Assembly: GCA_013153205.1 (NCBI GenBank)
Contig: JAADEW010000046.1
Span: forward strand, 1 to 23,585
Direction of reading: 5' to 3'
DNA: 23,585 nucleotides
Source: Deferribacteres bacterium
Lineage (GTDB): Bacteria; Thermosulfidibacterota; Thermosulfidibacteria; Thermosulfidibacterales; Thermosulfidibacteraceae
The notes beneath the pieces were generated by a model. That model had not been told where the DNA came from and did not search any database. It saw only the letters and a program-made list of their open reading frames with translations. Shown here in pieces: positions 8,183 through 15,730 of the stretch. Within the stretch, counting starts at the first letter, position 1, and each line of letters starts with the position of its first letter. A program made the position numbers and the translations under genes.

Positions 8183-9081
8183 TGGTGGATGTGGTTCTCG
8201 TCTCTAAATCTCCGAGGAGAAGGGAGCTTCTCAAACAGATAGTTCCCGTGTTTGAGGTGGTTGAGCCTCAATGCAGTGAAAGCCTCAATAAAAGCTTATC
8301 CCCTGAAGAGTGTGTGCTTGAGCTTTCTTCAGCCAAGCTTGACTCGGTGAAAGACGCCTTTTGTAAAGAGGTTATTCTCGTTTCTGCCGATACCGTCGTT
8401 GAGGTTGACGGTGAGATAATGGGAAAGCCTAAAAGCCTTGATGAAGCCAAGTACATGCTTTCAAAGCTTTCCGGCAGGGAGCATCGGGTGTTCACCGGGG
8501 TGTGCGTCTCAAGAGGAGATGCGCTTTTCAGCGGGGTGTGTAAAACCTGCGTGCTCTTTAAGCGGCTTTCACAGGCTGAGATAGATTACTATGTGGATTC
8601 GGTCAATGTCCTTGATAAGGCAGGGGCTTATGCCATTCAGGATAGGGGTGAGCTTTTCGTGGAGGAGATTAGGGGCTCTTACTCCAATGTGGTGGGGCTT
8701 CCCCTCAACCTCACCTACAGGCTTATGAGAGAGGCGGGCTTTCCCCTGGTGAGGTGGGTAAGGCTTATGGATGTAGCTTCTGTTGTGAGGAGCAAGAACG
8801 CCGGTCCCTTTGAGCTTACTTTTGATGTAATGTTTGAAGACGAAGTGGCCTATCGGAGGTTTAAAGAGGGTGGTTTTATCACGAAAAGGAAGTTCTCTTC
8901 CCTTTACGGAATAGATGAGAAGGATATCCTCGTCTTTGAATACTTTGACCAGGCTCAGGCGTTGAAGATAACCGTAAAGAGGAATCCCCCTTCCGGGGAC
9001 ATAAGGGACAGGGACATTTATGGGGCTCAGATGCATGTTCCTTTGATGAACTACCTTATCCCGTGGGAAGAGTATGGATAG
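8182..9081 (+). CDS. Maf-family nucleotide pyrophosphatase fused to a C-terminal DUF4387 domain
   Basis: A 299-residue two-domain protein. Residues 1 to about 188 are a complete Maf/HAM1-like nucleotide pyrophosphatase: SKSPRRRELL near the N-terminus, the catalytic-type Asp70 in SADTVVEVDG, GKPKSLDEA, and a distal segment from GAYAIQDRGELF through GSYSNVVGLPL. The distal segment resembles the YhdE-type dTTP/UTP branch rather than the YceF m7GTP branch. Residues from about 193 match DUF4387: MDVASVVRSKNAGPFELTFD, LYGIDEKDI, KITVKR, and SGDIRDRDIYGAQMHVPL. That family is normally a stand-alone protein of about 100-110 residues, often beside AtuA-type proteins. No stop or frameshift separates the domains. 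GTG at 8179 is an alternative start; ATG 8182 shares one base with the rodA stop. dprA overlaps by 8 nt. The role of the added domain is unknown. Confidence 0.88.
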   Translation: MVDVVLVSKSPRRRELLKQIVPVFEVVEPQCSESLNKSLSPEECVLELSSAKLDSVKDAFCKEVILVSADTVVEVDGEIMGKPKSLDEAKYMLSKLSGREHRVFTGVCVSRGDALFSGVCKTCVLFKRLSQAEIDYYVDSVNVLDKAGAYAIQDRGELFVEEIRGSYSNVVGLPLNLTYRLMREAGFPLVRWVRLMDVASVVRSKNAGPFELTFDVMFEDEVAYRRFKEGGFITKRKFSSLYGIDEKDILVFEYFDQAQALKITVKRNPPSGDIRDRDIYGAQMHVPLMNYLIPWEEYG

Positions 9082-10081
9082 AGACACGATTCTGCTCAAC
9101 CTTGCAAAAGCCCGGGTGAGCTGGCCTCAGTTTCACAAACTGCTGAAGAAGTATCCCGTTGAGGCTTTGCCTCTCTTGGATAAGAAGGAACTTCCCGTTG
9201 AATGGCAGGAGGACTTGTCGTGTGAGCTTGAGGAAAAGGAAATAGGCTACATCACCTGTTTCTCACCGTTGTATCCGGAAAGGCTCAAAAAACTGAAGAA
9301 TTACCCCTATGTGCTTTTTTACAGAGGGGACCTCTCCCTTTTAAATAAGAAGATGGCGGCTGTGGTGGGAAGCAGAAAGGCAACCTTGAGGGGGAAGGAG
9401 TTTTCCTACCGCGTATCCCTTGAGCTTGCCGCCTCTGGATATGTGGTGGTGAGCGGTATGGCCGCCGGTATTGATACACACGCACACAGGGGTGCCCTTT
9501 CTGCCGGCACCACCGTTGCCGTTTTGGGGACATCCGTTGATGTGGTCTATCCTAAAAGCAACTACAGGCTGTTTGAAGAGGTGTGTGAAAAGGGGCTTGT
9601 GATTTCCCCTTTTTATCCGTCAACTTCCGCTTACAGGTACAACTTCCCCTTGAGAAACGGTATAATAGCCGCTCTTTCCGAGTTTGTGGTTGTGGTTGAG
9701 GCGGCTTTGAAAAGCGGTGCCCTGATAACGGCAAGGTATGCCATGGAGATGGGAATACCCGTTTATGCGGTTCCCGGAAGGATAAGCGATGTTCAGAGCA
9801 AAGGCACCAACTGGCTTATAAAGCAGGGGGCAAGGCTTCTGGATTCCGTGGAGGAACTGCCTGTGGAGAAGGCTGTCTCAGAGGATAATGTCTTTGACGA
9901 GCAGGGCTGTTCGGAACTTGAAAAGAGCCTTCTGGACCTCATATCGTCGGGGATTGGAACGGTGGAGGAGCTTGCTCAAAAATTGAATAAGGACGTCAAT
10001 ACTTTACAGCGGCTTTTATTGGAATTAGAAATAAAAGGGCTTGTGGTTAGAAGATTTGGAGGAGTCTATGAGCGAATCTAA
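9074..10081 (+). CDS. dprA: DNA-processing protein DprA
   Basis: DprA binds single-stranded DNA and loads RecA during natural transformation, acting in the cytosol. The 335 residues show the three-part layout of long DprA proteins. First is an N-terminal helical region. Next is the Rossmann-like DprA core: AVVGSRKATLRGKEFS, VVVSGMAAGIDTHAHRGAL, VAVLGTSVDVVYPKSN, SGALITARYAMEMG, VYAVPGRISDVQSKGTNWLIKQGA. Last is a C-terminal winged-helix-like segment ending LLELEIKGLVVRRFGGVYE. The usual FPxRNRxIAxLS signature reads FPLRNGIIAALS, a Gly in place of the second Arg. The ATG at 9074 overlaps the Maf gene by 8 nt. topA starts 14 nt before its stop; dprA-topA adjacency is common in bacteria. Confidence 0.95.
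   Translation: MDRDTILLNLAKARVSWPQFHKLLKKYPVEALPLLDKKELPVEWQEDLSCELEEKEIGYITCFSPLYPERLKKLKNYPYVLFYRGDLSLLNKKMAAVVGSRKATLRGKEFSYRVSLELAASGYVVVSGMAAGIDTHAHRGALSAGTTVAVLGTSVDVVYPKSNYRLFEEVCEKGLVISPFYPSTSAYRYNFPLRNGIIAALSEFVVVVEAALKSGALITARYAMEMGIPVYAVPGRISDVQSKGTNWLIKQGARLLDSVEELPVEKAVSEDNVFDEQGCSELEKSLLDLISSGIGTVEELAQKLNKDVNTLQRLLLELEIKGLVVRRFGGVYERI
10058..10064 (+). promoter_or_regulatory. Ribosome binding site of topA
   Basis: GGAGGAG inside the end of dprA leaves 5 nt between the GGAGG core and the ATG at 10068. It decides against an in-frame upstream start at 10041, which would add nine residues. Confidence 0.7.
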
Positions 10082-11990
10082 AAGTGAGGCTGGAAAGAAA
10101 AAAGGCGGGCAGAAGGGGAAGAAGCTTATAATAGTTGAGTCTCCTTCAAAGGCGAAGACCATATCCAAGTATCTGGGAAGCTCCTTTGATGTTAAAGCGA
10201 GCATGGGGCACATCAAAGACCTCCCCGTCAACCGCATGGGTGTGGACATTGAAGGCGACTTTGAGCCTGAGTATGTGGTGATAAAGGGGAAGGAGAAGGT
10301 GATAAAGGAGCTGAAGAAAGCCGCTAAGAAGGCTGACGAGATATACCTCGCTTCCGACCCGGACAGGGAGGGAGAAGCTATAGCGTGGCACATAGCCAAC
10401 GAGCTTGGGGTACCTGATAAGACCAGAAGAATCGTTTTCCACGAGATAACCAAAAGGGCTATTGAGGAAGCCCTTAAAAACCCGGAGGGGATAGACATAA
10501 AGAAGGTGGCTTCCCAGCAGGCAAGGCGCGTGCTTGACAGAATAGTGGGATATTCCCTGTCTCCCCTTCTGTGGAGGAGGATAGATAGGGGGCTTTCTGC
10601 CGGCAGGGTGCAGTCCGTTGCGCTGAAGCTTATATGCGAAAGGGAGAAGGAGATAGAGGCTTTCGTTCCGGAGGAATACTGGAAGATAGAGGCTCAGCTT
10701 GAGGCTTCCTCTCCCCCTCCTTTCTCTGCGGAGCTGTTTAAGGCTTCCGGCAGGAAGGTGGAGAAGCTGAAAAAGGAAGAGGCTGAGGAGATTTACGGGA
10801 AGGTGAAGGATGCCGAGTTCGTGGTCTCCAAGGTTGAGAAAAAGGAGAAGAAGCAGAAGCCCAAGCCGCCTTTCATCACCAGCACCCTTCAGCAGGAAGC
10901 CTTCAAGAGGCTGGGATTCACGGCTAAGAAGACCATGATGATAGCCCAACAGCTTTACGAAGGTATTGAGATACCGGGGGAGGGACCCGTTGCCCTCATA
11001 ACCTACATGAGGACGGATTCGGTGAGGGTATCCGACCACGCCTTGAGAGAGGTTCGCTCTCTCATAAAGGAGGAGTTTGGCTCCGACTATCTTCCGGCAA
11101 GGGCCGTTAAGTATGAAGCTTCCAAGGGCTCGCAGGATGCCCACGAAGCCATACGCCCCACCGATGTTAGGAGAACTCCAGAATCACTGAAGGGCAGGAT
11201 TCCAGATGAGCATCTGAAGCTTTACGAGCTTATATGGAGGAGGTTCGTCGCTTCTCAGATGAAGCCTGCCGTTATCCTGTCCACCACCGTTGAGGTTGAG
11301 GCGAAAGACTACATTTTCAAAGCCACCGGTTCAACCGTTAAGTTTGACGGATACAGGAGGGTCTGGCCCGATGTTAAGGACAAAGAGACCCTTCTCCCTG
11401 ATGTGTCAGAAGGGGAAAAGCTTAAGGTTTTGAAGATAGATTTAAGCCAGCACTTCACGAAGCCTCCCCCGAGATACACGGAGGCTTCCCTTATAAAGAC
11501 CTTGGAGGAGAAAGGCATCGGCAGGCCTTCTACCTATGCAACAATTGTTTCCACCATAATTGACCGGGGGTATGTGGTCAGGGCTCAGAAAGCCCTTTTC
11601 CCCACGCCTTTAGGGAGAATTGTGGCGGAGGTTTTGTCCCGTAATTTCCCCAACATCATGGATGTCTCCTTTACCGCCCACATGGAGGAAGACCTTGACA
11701 GAATTGCAAGGGGGGAGAAGCCCTGGAAGGAGAGCATAAAGGCTTTTTACGAGTCCTTTGTGAAGGAGCTGGATAAGGCTTCCAAAAATCTGTTGAAGCT
11801 TGAGGACTACAGCCCGATAAAGTGTGATAAGTGCGGCAGTCCCATGGTCCTCAGAAAGAGCAAGTACGGCAAGTTTCTTGCCTGCTCCGCTTATCCGGAG
11901 TGTAAGAATGTGAAGTCCCTTAATCAGGTGGACGGGGTAAAAACGCATGGGAGAAAGGGTAAAAACAAGAGATATAAGAAGAGAGCTTGA
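10068..11990 (+). CDS. topA: DNA topoisomerase I (type IA), single zinc finger
   Basis: Relaxes negative supercoils through a 5'-phosphotyrosine intermediate. In this 640-residue protein the Toprim domain has Glu24 in LIIVESPSKAK and the acidic triad region SDPDREGEAIAWH (Asp97, Asp99, Glu101). The active-site tyrosine is Tyr313 in LITYMRTDSVRVS. Other core signatures are LSAGRVQSVAL, TSTLQQEAFKRLGF and EASLIKTLEEKGIGRPSTYA. The C-terminus has one four-cysteine zinc finger (Cys586, 589, 606, 612) and a strongly basic tail rich in Lys, Arg and Gly. It is much shorter than the roughly 865-residue E. coli enzyme, which has several zinc domains, and is close to thermophile TopA such as that of Thermotoga. 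The ATG at 10068 overlaps dprA by 14 nt. The basic tail is encoded in the same DNA as the start of the FapA-like gene. Confidence 0.97.
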   Translation: MSESKSEAGKKKGGQKGKKLIIVESPSKAKTISKYLGSSFDVKASMGHIKDLPVNRMGVDIEGDFEPEYVVIKGKEKVIKELKKAAKKADEIYLASDPDREGEAIAWHIANELGVPDKTRRIVFHEITKRAIEEALKNPEGIDIKKVASQQARRVLDRIVGYSLSPLLWRRIDRGLSAGRVQSVALKLICEREKEIEAFVPEEYWKIEAQLEASSPPPFSAELFKASGRKVEKLKKEEAEEIYGKVKDAEFVVSKVEKKEKKQKPKPPFITSTLQQEAFKRLGFTAKKTMMIAQQLYEGIEIPGEGPVALITYMRTDSVRVSDHALREVRSLIKEEFGSDYLPARAVKYEASKGSQDAHEAIRPTDVRRTPESLKGRIPDEHLKLYELIWRRFVASQMKPAVILSTTVEVEAKDYIFKATGSTVKFDGYRRVWPDVKDKETLLPDVSEGEKLKVLKIDLSQHFTKPPPRYTEASLIKTLEEKGIGRPSTYATIVSTIIDRGYVVRAQKALFPTPLGRIVAEVLSRNFPNIMDVSFTAHMEEDLDRIARGEKPWKESIKAFYESFVKELDKASKNLLKLEDYSPIKCDKCGSPMVLRKSKYGKFLACSAYPECKNVKSLNQVDGVKTHGRKGKNKRYKKRA

Positions 11991-13908
11991 GCTTTTCGCA
12001 GAGCAGATAGGCTGTTCGGCTGACGAGATTGATTTTGAGATAATTTCTTACGAGCTTGTGGGACCGGAAAACGGAAAGTATTACGCCGAAGTGGAGATAG
12101 AGCTTACCCTCAAGACCCCCGGAATCATCAGGGTTTTTGACTGTATCGTGGAGGTTGACGACACGGAAAGGACCTCCAGGGCGTATCTGAAGGTTCTTCC
12201 CACCTTCAGAATGGAGGTGAGGGAGGAGCAGTTCAGGGACGGAAAGTGTGAGCTTGACGAGGAGCAAGAAGAGGAGCTTCTGAAGGAGACCCAGAAACTT
12301 CTTTTAAGGGAGGGGGTGATATACGGTCATCTGCCCAGCGAGAAGATGGTGGAAGGCTGGCAGGAAGCGGTCTTCACCGTTTATGTTCATAAGCGCCCCT
12401 ACAAGTTTGTGGTTGCTGAGGGCAAGCCCCCTAAAGACCCCTTCAGGAGGGAGATTTACTACATTCCCTTGATAACCACTGCCGGCAAGGTGGTGAACGA
12501 GCGGACGGGGCGTATAGACTTCAAGGACAGAGGATACAGCGACCGGGCAGTGAAGGAAGGGGAAAAGATAGTGAGGGTGGAGTTTATCCCCGGAGAATAC
12601 GGAATACGGGTTACCGGGGAGCTGATACCCTTTAACGAACTTGACCCACTGCCTTTCAAGGTGGATGAGGAGACGGTTGAGGTTAAAAAGGAGGAGAAAA
12701 AGCGCAGAATCGTTTATGAGCTCTACGCTAAAAAGGACGGCTATGTTTCCATAGAGGATGGGGTGCTGAAGGTCTCCGAGTATGTGAAGGAGAAAAGGGT
12801 TGATTACTCAACGGGAAGCATAGTCTTTGACGATGCAAGCGTTGACATAGAGATAAGCGGTGAGGGGGATAAGACCTTCATTGATGCGGTGAAGGACGGG
12901 TTTGAGCTTATCTCTCCCGGAAAAAAGGTGCTGATAAAGGGCAATGTGGGCAGGAAAGCTGTGATTGAGGGGGGAGAAGTCATTATAGAGGGGCTTGTGG
13001 CAAAGGACGCGGTGATTAAGGGAGAAATTTGCAAAGTCACGAGGATAACCGATGCCAGAATTATAGCCCATGAAGCCGTTTATGTGGAGAGAGCTCTGAG
13101 CTCGGAGATAGAGGCTCCCCGGGTTTTTGCAGAGACCCTTTCCGGCTCAAGGGTCTATGCGGAGAGGGTTGTGGCTTTAAAGGTCATAAGGCATTCTCAC
13201 ATCTACGCTTATGATTTTATAGCCGTTGAGAGGGCAGAGGATTTTAATCACCTCATACTGGATGGGAGTGAAGTCTCCATAGTCCGCAGGAGGTGGCAGG
13301 ATAAGGAGCACAAAAAAAAGCTCCTTGAAAAGGAAAAAGAGGTTGAGCTGCACGAGCTTGAGAAGCTTAAAAGAAGGATGGAGGCGACCATAAACCTTGC
13401 CGTGAATTACCTTAAACCTGTGTTGAAAGAGAAGGCTGATAAGATTAAAGCCCTTATAACCACCCTTCTTCACAACGGGGATTTTGACAGGCTGAAGACC
13501 CTTATAGAGAGGTTTCCCTCACATGTTAAGGCATCCCTTGAGACGGCAATAAGCCTTAAAAAGAAGCAGAAGGAGATTGAAAAGAGAATAGCGGAGCTTG
13601 AAGGCAGGATACAAAAGCTTGACGAGGAGATAAGTGCCGCGAAAGATAAACCCGGAGTGGTGTGCGTTTTTGACAGGCTGGTGTCGGATAATCTTGTGAG
13701 GATAAAGCGGTTGAAGAGGTATTTCACGGAGCTCGTTAAGGGACCTGTGGTCTTTTACGATGAAAATGGGGTGCTCAACTCAACCTCCGATGTGGAGCAG
13801 ATAGCATCGGTTATGCGGGGAAGGGTTGACGAGGATTATCTTGCTTCTGTAAGGGATTATCTCCTTGAGAAGGGCTTGAGGGTTTACGTTACCAAGTTGA
13901 AGCTATGA
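11947..13908 (+). CDS. FapA/DUF342-family protein with beta-helix and coiled coil
   Basis: A 653-residue protein. Residues about 175-230 (YIPLITTAGKVVNERTGRID onward to PGEYGIRVTGELI) and the DGYVSIEDGVLKVSEY and VDYSTGSIVFDDASVDIEI segments match the DUF342/FapA layout. Repeated beta-strand turns follow (residues about 320-440), resembling the bactofilin-like beta-helix. From about 447 to 565 there is a long charged coiled coil (KKKLLEKEKEVELHELEKLK and KQKEIEKRIAELEGRIQ). The first 170 residues and last 85 are not typical of the family, and I do not recognise them. FapA members are linked to polar flagellar assembly in Vibrio, but most family members are uncharacterised and no flagellar gene is nearby. 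An in-frame stop just upstream makes ATG 11947 the first possible start. It overlaps topA by 44 nt, and recN overlaps its end by 4 nt. Confidence 0.75.
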   Translation: MGERVKTRDIRRELELFAEQIGCSADEIDFEIISYELVGPENGKYYAEVEIELTLKTPGIIRVFDCIVEVDDTERTSRAYLKVLPTFRMEVREEQFRDGKCELDEEQEEELLKETQKLLLREGVIYGHLPSEKMVEGWQEAVFTVYVHKRPYKFVVAEGKPPKDPFRREIYYIPLITTAGKVVNERTGRIDFKDRGYSDRAVKEGEKIVRVEFIPGEYGIRVTGELIPFNELDPLPFKVDEETVEVKKEEKKRRIVYELYAKKDGYVSIEDGVLKVSEYVKEKRVDYSTGSIVFDDASVDIEISGEGDKTFIDAVKDGFELISPGKKVLIKGNVGRKAVIEGGEVIIEGLVAKDAVIKGEICKVTRITDARIIAHEAVYVERALSSEIEAPRVFAETLSGSRVYAERVVALKVIRHSHIYAYDFIAVERAEDFNHLILDGSEVSIVRRRWQDKEHKKKLLEKEKEVELHELEKLKRRMEATINLAVNYLKPVLKEKADKIKALITTLLHNGDFDRLKTLIERFPSHVKASLETAISLKKKQKEIEKRIAELEGRIQKLDEEISAAKDKPGVVCVFDRLVSDNLVRIKRLKRYFTELVKGPVVFYDENGVLNSTSDVEQIASVMRGRVDEDYLASVRDYLLEKGLRVYVTKLKL

Positions 13909-15530
13909 TAGTCAGACTTCTCATCTTAAACTTCGGCATCATTGATAGGGTTGAGGTTGATTTTAAACCCGGATTTACCGCTGTAACCGGGGAGACCGGT
14001 TCCGGTAAGAGCCTTATACTGAACGCCATATCGGCTCTTTTTATGCCTAGGATGGATTCTTCGTGGGTAAAACCCGGTGCCGACAGCGCCTTGATAGAGG
14101 CTGTGTTTGATGTGTCGGAAAATGATAGGGTCTTGGAGCTTCTTGATGAGATGGGCTATCCCGCTTCGCATGAGCTTGTGGTGAGAAGGGTCATCTCTTC
14201 AAAGGGCAGGTCAAGGGTATTTGTTAACCACGCTACATCTTCCATCAGGGTGCTTAAAGAGCTCAAAAACATGCTCCTTGAGATTCAGAGCCAGCGGGAC
14301 ATGAGGATACTGGATTCGGAATATCAGCTAACCCTCCTTGACAGATTCGGCAGGCTTGAGGAGCTTATGGCTCGCTATGACGAGCTTTACAGCGAGAGAA
14401 AGAGGATACTTGATGAGCTTGCCGTTGTGGAGGAGAAGGAGGTTGAGGCAAAGAGGAGGCTTGACTACCTTAACTTCGTGATTTCCGAGATAGAGAAGGT
14501 GAACCCCAGCCCCGAGGAGGAAGAGGAGCTCCTCAAGGAGAAGAGGCTTCTGGAAAATGTTGAGAGGCTTAGAAGCTGTGTGGGAGAGGCGCTGTTTCTT
14601 ATATCTGAATCCGAGGTGAGCGCTTCACTGCTTTTGAGGAAGGCGTCTTCCCTTTTGTCAGATGTGTCTTCGGCTGACGAGAGGGTTTTCGGGTATCTTG
14701 AGCGGCTTGATGAAGTGATAGGGATTCTGGATGAGCTTTCCGTTGAGATGGGAAGCTTTGTTGAGGGGCTTGAAGGTAGGGAGGGAAGGCTGGAGGAGAT
14801 AGAGGCAAGGCTTGACGAGCTTTACCGGCTTAAGCTCAAGTATGGAAAGAGCATTGGTGATGTGGTGAGCTTTTATGAGGAGGCTTTGAGGGAGAAAAAG
14901 GAGCTTGAGAGGGGGCTTTTCTCAAAAGAGGAGCTTGCGAGAAGGCTTGGTGAGATTGAGGTTGAGCTTTTCGCCCTGGCAGACGAGCTTTCCCGGAAGA
15001 GAAGAGAGGCCGCCTCTTTGCTTGAGGACGAGGTGAGGCTTCAGCTTGGAAAGCTTGGCTTTTCCTTCTTTGAATTTAAGGTGGGGCTAGAGCGGACCGG
15101 GGAGCTTGGACCCAGAGGGCGTGACAGGATTGAGTTTCTTTTTTCGGCAAATCCGGATGTTCCCCTGATGCCTTTGGACAGGGTGGCTTCAGGGGGAGAG
15201 CTTTCCCGCGTTCTTCTTGCCCTGAAGGCTGTTTTTGCCGACTTTGACCGGATTCCCACCCTTTTGCTTGATGAGGTGGATTCGGGTATAGGAGGAAAAA
15301 CGGCGGAGCTTGTGGGGGAGCACTTGAGGGAGCTCGGCAGGAAGAAGCAGATAATCGCCGTAACCCACTTCCCGCAGGTTGCGTCAAAAGCCCATCATCA
15401 TGTAAAGGTGGAGAAGGTTTTGAAAGATGGAAAGACTTCTGTTAGAGTTTCTTACATTTCAGAGGACGAAAAGGTGAGGGAGCTTGAAAGGATGGTTGGA
15501 GATATAAAAGTTGAGGGAGAGGTTGGGTAA
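13905..15530 (+). CDS. recN: DNA repair protein RecN
   Basis: SMC-like ATPase for double-strand-break repair. The 541-residue length is close to the usual 550. The Walker A GETGSGKS is at residues 29-36. The Q-loop region reads EIQSQRDMRILDSEYQLTLL. A long central coiled coil (about 150-340) precedes the SGGELSR signature, and Walker B LLLDEVDSGIGG has Asp456 and Glu457. The His switch follows in AVTHFPQVASKAHHH. RecN is favoured over SMC or RecF by length, by the SGIGGKTAELVGEHL segment and by the C-terminal RVSYISEDEKVRELERMVGD. It starts in an ATGA overlap with the FapA-like gene and ends in a TAATG overlap with a ferredoxin gene. With dprA upstream it adds to the recombination content of the cluster. 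Confidence 0.96.
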   Translation: MIVRLLILNFGIIDRVEVDFKPGFTAVTGETGSGKSLILNAISALFMPRMDSSWVKPGADSALIEAVFDVSENDRVLELLDEMGYPASHELVVRRVISSKGRSRVFVNHATSSIRVLKELKNMLLEIQSQRDMRILDSEYQLTLLDRFGRLEELMARYDELYSERKRILDELAVVEEKEVEAKRRLDYLNFVISEIEKVNPSPEEEEELLKEKRLLENVERLRSCVGEALFLISESEVSASLLLRKASSLLSDVSSADERVFGYLERLDEVIGILDELSVEMGSFVEGLEGREGRLEEIEARLDELYRLKLKYGKSIGDVVSFYEEALREKKELERGLFSKEELARRLGEIEVELFALADELSRKRREAASLLEDEVRLQLGKLGFSFFEFKVGLERTGELGPRGRDRIEFLFSANPDVPLMPLDRVASGGELSRVLLALKAVFADFDRIPTLLLDEVDSGIGGKTAELVGEHLRELGRKKQIIAVTHFPQVASKAHHHVKVEKVLKDGKTSVRVSYISEDEKVRELERMVGDIKVEGEVG

Positions 15531-15730
15531 TGGTAAAGATAGACGAAGAAAGGTGCAAGGGCTGTGCTTTGTGCGTGATAGCCTGTCCTCATAAGCTTTT
15601 GATGCTTTCGGAGAAAAAGGTGAACAAGCAGGGCTATCATCCCTGTATCTGCGTTTCTCAGGAGGACTGCACGGGATGTGCCCTGTGTGCTTTGATGTGT
15701 CCAGATGTGTGCATAGAGGTGTATCGATGA
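15530..15730 (+). CDS. 2x[4Fe-4S] ferredoxin, delta-type subunit of a 2-oxoacid oxidoreductase
   Basis: A 66-residue ferredoxin with two clusters: Cys9-x2-Cys12-x2-Cys15-x3-Cys19-Pro and Cys47-x2-Cys50-x2-Cys53-x3-Cys57-Pro. By the usual pattern Cys57 completes the first cluster and Cys19 the second. Extra cysteines at 39, 41 and 61 are unassigned. The fused KINKQGY-like loop (VNKQGYHPCICVSQEDCTGC) is typical of the small ferredoxin subunit encoded before the alpha subunit in four-subunit 2-oxoacid:ferredoxin oxidoreductases, where it relays electrons between the TPP site and soluble ferredoxin. The start overlaps recN by one base and has GGGAGAGG 7 nt upstream. The stop overlaps the alpha-subunit start (ATGA). 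Confidence 0.9.
   Translation: MVKIDEERCKGCALCVIACPHKLLMLSEKKVNKQGYHPCICVSQEDCTGCALCALMCPDVCIEVYR

Noticed and set aside
10146..11144. Open frame on the - strand (332 codons) inside topA
   Set aside because: Antisense shadow; the sense strand carries the catalytic Toprim and Tyr313 motifs.
15676..15726. N-terminal extension of the oxidoreductase alpha subunit
   Set aside because: The extra 17 residues are a frame-shifted reading of the ferredoxin cysteine motif. The ATG at 15727 has a proper ribosome binding site and the family's usual N-terminus.
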